From an uncultured Synechococcus sp. (lineage in GTDB: Bacteria; Cyanobacteriota; Cyanobacteriia; PCC-6307; Cyanobiaceae), in contig CAJWIC010000005.1 in NCBI GenBank assembly GCA_913040905.1, forward strand, positions 1 to 20,919: 20,919 nucleotides of DNA, written 5' to 3'. This document shows positions 7,128 to 13,090 of the stretch, one piece after another. The position numbers and the translations under genes are program-made. The notes beneath the pieces were generated by a model. The model was not told where the DNA came from, ran no database searches, and saw only the letters and a program-made list of their open reading frames with translations. The first letter of the stretch is position 1. Every line of letters starts with the position of its first letter.

Positions 7128-7859
7128 ATGCCCGACTCCTTGCCGGGTGCCGCGTTCTGGGAGGTCCTCGGCTGGAGACCTGAGACCTCGCAGCTGGAGC
7201 AACTGAAAGCCCTTCAGGATCAGCTGCGCAGTTGGAACAGTCGGGTCAACCTGACGCGTCTGGTGGAGGGGGATGACTACTGGATCAACCAGGTGTTCGA
7301 CAGCCTCTGGCCGCTGCAGGAGGAACTACGCACTCCCTATCAGAGCCGGCTTGCCATTGACGTGGGCACCGGGGGTGGCTTTCCAGGGCTCGCCGTGGCG
7401 ATCGCCCTCCCCGGCACCCAGATGACCCTGCTGGATTCCGTCGGCCGCAAGACTGCGGCCGTGCAGGCCATGGTGGACGCCCTGAACCTGCGTGACCGGG
7501 TCAGCGTGCGGACGGACCGCATCGAAAGCGCCGGTCACGATCCGACGCTGCGGGGAGGATTCGATCTGGCGATGGCGCGGGCGGTGGCCGCTGCACCGGT
7601 GGTGGCGGAATACCTTGTCCCGCTGCTGCAACCCAAGGGAAGCGCCCTGCTGTATCGAGGCCAGTGGGGCGAGGCGGATCAACGGCAGCTGAAACGGGCT
7701 CTGCTGCCTCTCAAAGCGCAACTGAGCTCCAGCCAGCACTGCCAGCTGCCAGCTGACCGTGGCGTCCGCCACCTGATCAGGGTCCAACCGGTCAGCCCCT
7801 GTCCGCGGCAGTTTCCACGCGCTGTCGGTGTTCCCAGCCGGCAACCACTGGGGGACTGA
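7128..7859 (+). CDS. rsmG: 16S rRNA (guanine527-N7)-methyltransferase RsmG (GidB)
   Basis: Methylates N7 of G527 in the 530 loop of 16S rRNA, using S-adenosylmethionine. The 243-residue product has the family's [10 protein letters not shown] segment (35-44), [10 protein letters not shown] (51-60) in the place of the usual histidine-containing box, the SAM-binding [10 protein letters not shown] (78-87), LLDSVGRK with D103, and [10 protein letters not shown] further on. GGGAG about 20 bases upstream of ATG 7128 is too far for a normal ribosome binding site. The C-terminal 30 residues are polar and variable. Its stop abuts the convergent aldo/keto reductase stop as the palindrome TGATCA. Confidence 0.95.
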   Translation: MPDSLPGAAFWEVLGWRPETSQLEQLKALQDQLRSWNSRVNLTRLVEGDDYWINQVFDSLWPLQEELRTPYQSRLAIDVGTGGGFPGLAVAIALPGTQMTLLDSVGRKTAAVQAMVDALNLRDRVSVRTDRIESAGHDPTLRGGFDLAMARAVAAAPVVAEYLVPLLQPKGSALLYRGQWGEADQRQLKRALLPLKAQLSSSQHCQLPADRGVRHLIRVQPVSPCPRQFPRAVGVPSRQPLGD

Positions 7860-9062
7860 TCAGACGCTGCTCAGACGCATCTGCCCCTCCCCCGCCAGCC
7901 TGGTTTTCAACCCGCGCAGGATGCCAGGGATCTGCTGCCGCCATGGACTGGCTTGCAGCACCGCATCCAGCTCCGTGATCGAGACCCGCTCATCGAAGGC
8001 ATCGGCATTGGCTCCGGCAAACCAATGCCCCCCACTGCCCAGCAACCGGTAGCGGGCCCGGGCGTAACTCTCGAGATCCCAGGCCTCCAGAAGGTTGTGC
8101 AGCCAGAGCAGCACAGGAAGGTTGATCTCTCCAGGTGTGTCCTGCCAGCGGGGAAGTCCGATCCGCCAGCTGTTCAACCAGGCCTCGCCCAAAGCATCGG
8201 CTGCAGCCTGTTGCAGGCGTGCATGCACCGGCTCGATCAGCGCATCGGCATCCACCAGCCGAGCAACGGCCTCGAGATGCAGATCCAGATCCGACGGTCG
8301 AGCCGCCCCGACGCTGATGGTGTGCACCCGGGGGTCACGCAGACAGAAGAGATCGTTGAAGACGATGGGATGCAACGGATCACACAGCTCCAGCAGACGC
8401 TGAGAGGGTGTGTGGAGATGGCCGCCCTTGTCGGTGGGACTGATGATGAACACCCCCATGTCCTGCTTTCGGGCTGCATCCAACGCAGGGGTGTTGTCCT
8501 GGCGGATGTAATACCAATGGACGTTCATGTAGTCGAACGCTCCGCTGTCGCAGCTGGCGACAATCACATCCGTCGGCCCATGGGTGGAGAACCCCACATG
8601 ACCGATGCGTCCATCGGCCTGCCATCGACGGACCACGTCCATGCAGCCCCCGGGACGCAGGGTCTGCTCCAGATGCTCCGGCAGGTTGATGCCGTGAATG
8701 GCCAGCAGATCCAGGCGCTGACAGCCGAGCCGCTCGAAGCTGAGGGCCAGCTCATCCTCAAAGGCATCCGGGTCCTCCCGAGGTGGCACCTTGCTCTGCA
8801 GGATCCGCGTCGGGTCCGGCGTTGTTGTGATGGCCCACCCCAGCTGCCGCTCAGAGCTGCCGTAGTGACGGGCGGTTTCGACGTGATGAAAACCCAGATC
8901 CGTGGCGCGCTGCAGTGTGGCCTGCAGGTTGGACTGGGAATCAGACGTGATTTCGTCTGCCGGCAGGTCACTCCAGCTCTGCTGAAAGCGCATCCCACCG
9001 AGTGAGAGCACGGGAATCGGCAACTCCGTGCGACCGAAACGGCGGGTGAGCAGGTTGGGCAT
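7860..9062 (-). CDS. Aldo/keto reductase family protein (COG1453-like, cyanobacterial type)
   Basis: A 400-residue NADPH-dependent oxidoreductase candidate; substrate unknown. The N-terminal 260 or so residues show the AKR barrel: LGGMRF (21-26), ETARHYGSSERQLG (62-75) with Y67, K91 in QSKVPP and H123 in LLAIHGIN, matching the catalytic Tyr-Lys-His set. The usual catalytic Asp position is Glu (E62). The C-terminal about 100 residues form an extra helical region ending in the RYRLLGSGGHWF segment seen in this branch; no cysteine cluster is present there, in contrast to relatives that carry their own 4Fe-4S motif. A separate ferredoxin gene directly upstream overlaps it by one base (TGATG), suggesting that electrons are supplied in trans. 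Start ATG at 9062; TTG 9065 is out-ranked. Confidence 0.93.
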   Translation of the reverse strand: MPNLLTRRFGRTELPIPVLSLGGMRFQQSWSDLPADEITSDSQSNLQATLQRATDLGFHHVETARHYGSSERQLGWAITTTPDPTRILQSKVPPREDPDAFEDELALSFERLGCQRLDLLAIHGINLPEHLEQTLRPGGCMDVVRRWQADGRIGHVGFSTHGPTDVIVASCDSGAFDYMNVHWYYIRQDNTPALDAARKQDMGVFIISPTDKGGHLHTPSQRLLELCDPLHPIVFNDLFCLRDPRVHTISVGAARPSDLDLHLEAVARLVDADALIEPVHARLQQAAADALGEAWLNSWRIGLPRWQDTPGEINLPVLLWLHNLLEAWDLESYARARYRLLGSGGHWFAGANADAFDERVSITELDAVLQASPWRQQIPGILRGLKTRLAGEGQMRLSSV

Positions 9063-9424
9063 CAACCCCGTGGGCGTGGTTGCAGATCCTGGCGAATCAG
9101 ATCGCTGCGCAGCGTCTCGAGCTCTTCAAAAGGCACCCAGTGGATGCAATCCACCGGACAGGTGTCGATGGCTTCCTGGATGCATTCGGTGCTGTCGCCG
9201 TCCTGGCGGATCGCTCTGGAGCGACCGAGGTGAGGCTCTACAACAAATGTATTCCCTGCGACGTGGGCGCAGTAGCGGCAGCCGATGCAGATGGATTCAT
9301 CAACCCATACCGCTCGTTCGGACAGCGCTCCCCCCAGTTGTGGCTCGTATCCGTTCGGTTGGATCGGCAGATCAACCGAAGCCGAAAAGGCCAGTGAGGG
9401 ATCGATCGGATTGGATTGGTTCAG
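9062..9424 (-). CDS. Single-cluster 4Fe-4S ferredoxin, apparent CTG start
   Basis: A 120-codon open frame with ferredoxin motif CIGCRYCA (C46, C49, C52) and TCPVDCIHWVPF (C89, C93), as in cyanobacterial and plastid ferredoxins related to those fused to J domains. It should carry one 4Fe-4S cluster; C81 and C93 are extra cysteines. No in-frame ATG, GTG or TTG lies upstream of the first cluster cysteine, nor further upstream before the frame is lost inside ycf35. The best start is CTG at 9424, which overlaps the ycf35 stop as CTGA, exactly where an ATGA would be expected; L1 is then read as Met. Its stop overlaps the reductase ATG. Function: electron carrier, possibly for the downstream reductase (inference). 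The start is uncertain; the reading frame is not. Confidence 0.88.
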   Translation of the reverse strand: MNQSNPIDPSLAFSASVDLPIQPNGYEPQLGGALSERAVWVDESICIGCRYCAHVAGNTFVVEPHLGRSRAIRQDGDSTECIQEAIDTCPVDCIHWVPFEELETLRSDLIRQDLQPRPRG

Positions 9425-9813
9425 GCGTCCCAGCGGGTCACCACCAACTCGATGGAACCATCCTGCTTGACCTGCTGTTCAGCCACCTGAAAACCCTCCG
9501 AGTCGCTGGCCTTGAGGACGGTATTCAGGGCGTAGCGCTGGGTCAGTTTGGAGAGGAAACGTTCGAAGGGGATGGACTGCTTCCAGAGATCAAGATCAGT
9601 CACAAGCTCGTAGGCAGCGGTCTGAGCGTTCCAGCGAAAGCCGAGGTCACCGCCATCGTCCATCGCAACAGCCAGATCAGCGGTCACTGTTTGGCCGCGG
9701 TAACCGCGCACAGGTTGTGATCCCTGATCCGGTGTGTAGCCAAGATCTTCAAGGGCCTGCACGAGAGGCTCAAGTTGACGCAGTTCGGTTTTAACGGTGC
9801 TGAAGTGCGACAT
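9421..9813 (-). CDS. ycf35: Ycf35 family protein (DUF1257)
   Basis: A 130-residue soluble protein of the DUF1257/Ycf35 family, found in cyanobacteria and some algal plastid genomes, of unknown biochemical function. Seen: the start MSHFSTVKTELR, then ALEDLGYTP, the VRGYRGQ segment, DLGFRW, a YELVTDLDLW stretch and a C-terminal YALNTVLKASDSEGF region, all of which recur in this family. Start ATG 9813 overlaps the DUF2997 stop by one base (TGATG), and its own stop overlaps the ferredoxin start. The constant company of a small DUF2997 protein and a ferredoxin suggests that the three act together, perhaps in a redox or cofactor-handling step; that is inference. Confidence 0.93.
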   Translation of the reverse strand: MSHFSTVKTELRQLEPLVQALEDLGYTPDQGSQPVRGYRGQTVTADLAVAMDDGGDLGFRWNAQTAAYELVTDLDLWKQSIPFERFLSKLTQRYALNTVLKASDSEGFQVAEQQVKQDGSIELVVTRWDA

Positions 9814-10016
9814 CAGTGCAGGTGGTTCGGTAAGGACTGGGACTGGACCTTGGTTTGCTGGAAGGCCTCGGCGGTCGATTCCCGTCGTTCAACCGTTCCG
9901 AGGGCAGATTCCAGGCGCTCAGTGAGCTGCTGACACGCCTCACCGGACACACCTTCCACCAGCTCCTCGACGCGACCATCGGGTCGAATCGTGAAACGAA
10001 TGGTGCGTTGAGGCAT
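9813..10016 (-). CDS. DUF2997 family small protein
   Basis: A 67-residue protein starting MPQRTIRFTIRPDGRVEE, the family's beta-hairpin-like opening, followed by GVSGEACQQLTERLE and a variable tail ending in an HLH tripeptide. DUF2997 members are small proteins encoded next to ycf35 in cyanobacteria; no function is known. It is the first gene of the four-gene overlapping run DUF2997-ycf35-ferredoxin-reductase, so the run's promoter probably lies in the 93 bases upstream. Confidence 0.9.
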   Translation of the reverse strand: MPQRTIRFTIRPDGRVEELVEGVSGEACQQLTERLESALGTVERRESTAEAFQQTKVQSQSLPNHLH

Positions 10017-10109
10017 CCAACGAGAGCGTTGAGGTGCAGATGCTAGACGGGGTCTGCAGAGACCGTCGCTACGTCCGTTACAGCTTGTCGATAATCCCGA
10101 AAGCGGCGG
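10017..10109. promoter_or_regulatory. Intergenic region upstream of the DUF2997-ycf35 run, with a hairpin at 10046-10067
   Basis: The largest non-coding gap in the window (93 bases). It contains an imperfect inverted repeat: the left arm GACGGGGTCT and the right arm AGACCGTC flank the tetraloop GCAG, with two unpaired G in the left arm. It lies about 43 bases after the HEAT gene stop, so in minus-strand RNA it could end the HEAT transcript, but it has no following U run. It could equally be a regulatory palindrome. A TAGCAT hexamer at 10040-10045 on the minus strand could be a -10 for the DUF2997 run. Confidence 0.3.
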
Positions 10110-10919
10110 TCAGTTCAGGAAACCTTCATCGATCAAGGTCTGCAGCCGACCAAGAATCGACGGATCTTCAAGCTGTTCAAGGGCCGTGCGCGCTTCATCT
10201 CGCACCGAAGCTTCGTCGTCGTGAAGCAGTGCAGCCACAAGCGCCTCCACCAGCTCCTGCTGCCTGGGAGCCACCAGTTGCGGGTAAAGACGTCCAAGAG
10301 CCCAGATGCAGTTGCTGCGCACCACCGGTTCGCTGTCGATGGCCAGGCTGATCAGAAGTTGGCTTGCGGCCGGATCAGCCTTCGCCGGTGAGCGACTCCC
10401 CGCCTCAGCCAGAGATCCTGGGCACCAGATCCGCACCGCCGCCACATCGGTCTGCAGCGCTCGAATCAACGGGTTGAGAATTGGAGCATCGGGGTAATTG
10501 CCAAGACTCCAGGCCGTGGCCTTACGCACGTAGGCATTGCCGTCGGACTGCAGCAGGCTCAGAAGGGACTCAACAGCCGGCGGGGACGGATTGCGACCCA
10601 GCGCATAGACGGCGCTCATCCGTTCCACCGGGCAGGGGCGACCTAATAAATCGAGAAGCAGCGGAACGGCACGGGGATCACGGTGTTCGCAGAAAATTCT
10701 CAGTCCCTGAAGACGCTGGTCATGACCCTGCTCGAGCCAGACCAGCCCTTGATCACAGGCCCGCGCAACATCCTGGGAGTCGATTTGAGACTCCTCGGGC
10801 TCTATTGCATCGAGGGGGTCGATGTCCTGTTCGGCCGCGAGTTCCTCGGCCAACAAATCCGGATCCAGGGAGAGACCGGAACTCCCCTGATCACGTTGCC
10901 GGGCGTCGCTGTCTCTCAT
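10110..10919 (-). CDS. HEAT-repeat protein (PBS-lyase HEAT-like)
   Basis: A 269-residue protein with an acidic N-terminus (about residues 1-55, rich in Asp/Glu/Gln) and then about five HEAT-like helical repeats. The repeats are visible as recurring units such as DPRAVPLLLDLL, VERMSAVYALGRN, VRKATAWSLGNY (131-142) and VRSNCIWALGRLY. This repeat type resembles that of phycobilin lyase subunits CpcE/NblB but is also common in general scaffold proteins, so a role in phycobilisome assembly is only one option. Start ATG 10919 was preferred to an upstream in-frame start at 10976, which would run into the divergent region. It lies upstream of the ycf35 run on the same strand and diverges from the sulfotransferase gene. 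Confidence 0.85.
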   Translation of the reverse strand: MRDSDARQRDQGSSGLSLDPDLLAEELAAEQDIDPLDAIEPEESQIDSQDVARACDQGLVWLEQGHDQRLQGLRIFCEHRDPRAVPLLLDLLGRPCPVERMSAVYALGRNPSPPAVESLLSLLQSDGNAYVRKATAWSLGNYPDAPILNPLIRALQTDVAAVRIWCPGSLAEAGSRSPAKADPAASQLLISLAIDSEPVVRSNCIWALGRLYPQLVAPRQQELVEALVAALLHDDEASVRDEARTALEQLEDPSILGRLQTLIDEGFLN

Positions 10920-10945
10920 GCTCGAATCGTAAGTCGAAGGACACC

Positions 10946-10969
10946 CTCCACGGCAGTTCAATCGTGGAG
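10946..10969. repeat. Perfect 7-bp inverted repeat in the HEAT/sulfotransferase divergent region
   Basis: CTCCACG at 10946-10952 and its reverse complement CGTGGAG at 10963-10969 are separated by ten bases, inside the 74-base gap between two divergent start codons. The placement suits an operator for a dimeric regulator or an RNA hairpin in the sulfotransferase leader, beginning about 48 bases before its ATG. A TACGAT hexamer (minus strand, 10926-10931) near the HEAT gene start could be a -10. No function is established. Confidence 0.35.
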
Positions 10970-10993
10970 AATTCAACCCCCTGCGAGACGTTC

Positions 10994-12058
10994 ATGCCCG
11001 CGCAGCGAGCCATCGAGCGGACCGTGGTGCTGCATGTCGGCATGCACAAGACGGCCTCGACCTACATCCAGAAGCGCTTACGCAAAAACCGCGGATTGCT
11101 CCGACGCCACGGCGTCTTGCTGCCTGCCCGCAGGCGGCAGGATCGCGCTTTGCTGGACGGACTCGTCAACGGCCAATGGAAACCCTGGAGGCGTTGGCTC
11201 AATCGAGCCGAGGCGAGAGGTTGCCAGCTGCTGATCTCCCATGAGGCCTTGTCCTGCGCCCTACCAAAGAAAGGAGTCGGCAAATTCGAAACCAGGGGTT
11301 GTTGGCTGGCCGAAAAGTTACGGGCGAATGGCTGGCAACTGAAGATCGTTGGCTTCATCCGCGACCAGGAGAGTTATCTCAACTCGCGCTACACCCAACT
11401 GGTCAAACGTTTGACAGTTCAAGTCGACTTCGAGTCTTACGTGACCAGGGTGATGAACGAAAACACCATCAGCGAGTGTGACCTGATGACATTGTTCGGC
11501 TGGCTCAAGAAAGCCCCAGAGATCGAAACTGTCTTTATTCCCTTCGGTTCTTCTCTGGATCGCAATGGTCGATCAATCCAGACACGACCGGACCCCTACG
11601 AACAGCTGCTTGGAGAGCTGCCCCTTCTCAAAAAAATCGCCAAACAAAGTCGTCCGGCTCGCTCAAGAAACGAGCAACCAGGGCGCCTTGGCGTCGCCCT
11701 GGCTCGAGCCATCAGCACTCACCTCGCGGAACAAGACCCAATCACCCTCCGAAAACACCAGAAAGCGCTCAGGGCGGTCATCGAACGCCATGCCAAACAG
11801 CAGCATTGGCCTGAGCAACCCTTTAACGGCCTTGATGCTGAGCTTCGACAGACCATTCGACATCGCTACGAGTGCACAAATAGGGAGTTTTGCCAAACCT
11901 TCTGGCCTTCGGTGCAATGGGATGACCTCTTTCCTGCTCAACCCGAGACGCTGCCGACGACCATCAGTCCCGAGCAGCATCGAAAGGAAACGGGCTACCT
12001 CACTGCTTTACGGAATCGGTTGATCGCCGATACGGTCAATGATCATTCAAGGGGTTGA
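10994..12058 (+). CDS. Sulfotransferase-like protein
   Basis: A 354-residue protein with both PAPS-binding signatures of the sulfotransferase fold: a 5'-phosphosulfate loop HVGMHKTASTYIQ (14-26) close to the N-terminus and a 3'-phosphate segment FIRDQESYLNSRY (121-133) with R123, S131 and Y133 at the family's R-x7-S-x-Y spacing. SHEALS (82-87) precedes it, as in bacterial polysaccharide sulfotransferase-like proteins. The expected role is transfer of sulfate from PAPS to a glycan or other acceptor; the acceptor is unknown. The open frame runs back to 10481 inside the HEAT gene on the other strand; ATG 10994 puts the P-loop in the expected place. The middle and 3' parts are more AT-rich than the flanking genes, suggesting acquisition. 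It is followed within 8 bases by the KpsT-like gene. Confidence 0.85.
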   Translation: MPAQRAIERTVVLHVGMHKTASTYIQKRLRKNRGLLRRHGVLLPARRRQDRALLDGLVNGQWKPWRRWLNRAEARGCQLLISHEALSCALPKKGVGKFETRGCWLAEKLRANGWQLKIVGFIRDQESYLNSRYTQLVKRLTVQVDFESYVTRVMNENTISECDLMTLFGWLKKAPEIETVFIPFGSSLDRNGRSIQTRPDPYEQLLGELPLLKKIAKQSRPARSRNEQPGRLGVALARAISTHLAEQDPITLRKHQKALRAVIERHAKQQHWPEQPFNGLDAELRQTIRHRYECTNREFCQTFWPSVQWDDLFPAQPETLPTTISPEQHRKETGYLTALRNRLIADTVNDHSRG

Positions 12059-12066
12059 TCCACAGC

Positions 12067-12870
12067 ATGACGCTCGCCTCTTCATCCCGTCCATTGCTCA
12101 GCCTGGAGGGCGTTGTTCGAGACGTCAGCGGCAGCAAAGAAACAACCAAGCGTTTGCTGAATGACGTCAGTTGGCAAATGCTGGACGGCGAAAGGGTAGG
12201 GATCATCTCCTCATCCATTCGTGAAGCCCATGCCTTTCTTGACTGCGCAGCAGGCGTTGTGCCTGTGCAAAAAGGTCAGGTGACGATCAACGCAAACGTG
12301 AGCTGGCCTCTGGGTGTGCGAGGTGGATTACTGAGTTCATTAACAGGTCGACAGAATGCCGCCTTCCTCCAAGGTGTCTACGGCCATGGCGGCCAGAGGA
12401 ACAGAGATCTTGAGGTGATTCAAACTTTGGCTGACCTGGAAGAGGGGTTCTTCGACAAGCCACTACGGGTCTACAACAAATTCATGAGGGCAAGGTTCTA
12501 TCTCGCAATAACCCTTGCGTTTGATTTCGACGTTTACATTATTCCCAAAATTTTTGCCTGGAAGTCTGATGCAACCTCGGAGCGATTACTGAGACTCCAG
12601 CAGGCATTGCGCGAGCGCACTGAAGGGAAATCCCTCATCATGGCGCATACTGATTTCAACTTTCTTCAGCAGTACTGCACCGGCGGCGTTGTTCTTCAGA
12701 ACGGGAAGATCGCCTACACAGGGAGCCTTGACGCCTGCTGCAGCTGGTATTCGTCAAACGTCAAGGACTCCCCAGACGATGATGCAATTGACAACGACGT
12801 TGAAGAAGAAAGAGTTCCGGTATCAGAGACTGAAGAGGATAACGAAGGTCTCAACGCAGACCTTTGGTGA
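12067..12870 (+). CDS. KpsT/Wzt-type ABC ATPase homologue with degenerate nucleotide-binding motifs
   Basis: A 267-residue homologue of capsule/O-antigen exporter ATPases. Family landmarks are intact: VSWPLGVRGGLLSSLTGRQN (78-97) corresponds to the KpsT SWPVG...SLTGREN stretch, and DKPLRVY (130-136), MRARFYLAITLAFDFD (140-155) and a LIMAHTD region with H194 follow in order. The catalytic motifs are gone: the Walker A position reads SSSIREAHA (48-56) with no Gly-Lys-Ser/Thr; the signature SSGM position reads NKFM (137-140); and Walker B LIDE reads IIPK (158-161). The acidic C-terminal tail (about 236-262) is not typical of KpsT. No frameshift or stop interrupts it, so it looks like a maintained pseudo-ATPase rather than a decaying gene. 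A TTG start at 12055, overlapping the sulfotransferase stop, is an alternative. Likely partners are an exporter permease and an active ATPase, not in this window. Confidence 0.85.
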   Translation: MTLASSSRPLLSLEGVVRDVSGSKETTKRLLNDVSWQMLDGERVGIISSSIREAHAFLDCAAGVVPVQKGQVTINANVSWPLGVRGGLLSSLTGRQNAAFLQGVYGHGGQRNRDLEVIQTLADLEEGFFDKPLRVYNKFMRARFYLAITLAFDFDVYIIPKIFAWKSDATSERLLRLQQALRERTEGKSLIMAHTDFNFLQQYCTGGVVLQNGKIAYTGSLDACCSWYSSNVKDSPDDDAIDNDVEEERVPVSETEEDNEGLNADLW

Positions 12871-12907
12871 TCGCTGAAGCGCAGGGAGTTGATCAGACTG
12901 ACTGATG

Positions 12908-13090
12908 TCATCCCATGGGAGCCGGAGCCAGCATGTCTCCTGGCAACCAGATCCTGGCGCTGACGGCGACCAGCGCCAGTCCGAACAGAACAACGATCAG
13001 AGCTGGCAGAAGGGTGGTTCGGAAAAAGGACAACGGGGTCAGACAGTTCGGGTGACATTCTGCTGGGGAAGGCGGCGCAGTAGCAGCCAT
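12908..13090 (-). CDS. Small single-helix membrane protein downstream of the SSS symporter
   Basis: A frame of 60 residues from ATG 13090, overlapping the symporter 3' end by 52 bases. The part beyond the overlap reads RTTLLPALIVVLFGLALVAV then SARIWLPGDM: a basic flank, one strong transmembrane helix and a polar end. Only this part looks protein-like; the first 17 or so residues may simply be a shadow of the symporter. Other starts are TTG 13033 (41 residues) or CTG 13042, the latter overlapping the symporter TGA as CTGA. Family not recognised; position suggests an accessory subunit or a regulator of the symporter, which is inference. It converges on the KpsT-like gene across 37 bases that contain only a weak 5-bp stem. 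Confidence 0.5.
   Translation of the reverse strand: MAATAPPSPAECHPNCLTPLSFFRTTLLPALIVVLFGLALVAVSARIWLPGDMLAPAPMG

Noticed and set aside
8237..8998. Additional minus-strand frames within the aldo/keto reductase gene
   Set aside because: They are frame-shifted shadows; the reductase frame holds all the catalytic motifs without interruption.
10481..10993. 171-residue N-terminal extension of the sulfotransferase
   Set aside because: It is antisense to the HEAT gene; the PAPS-binding loop belongs near the N-terminus, which fits ATG 10994.
12871..12907. ATCAG-loop-CTGAT stem between the KpsT-like gene and the small membrane gene as a terminator
   Set aside because: A five-base AT-containing stem with no T run is too weak to call a terminator.
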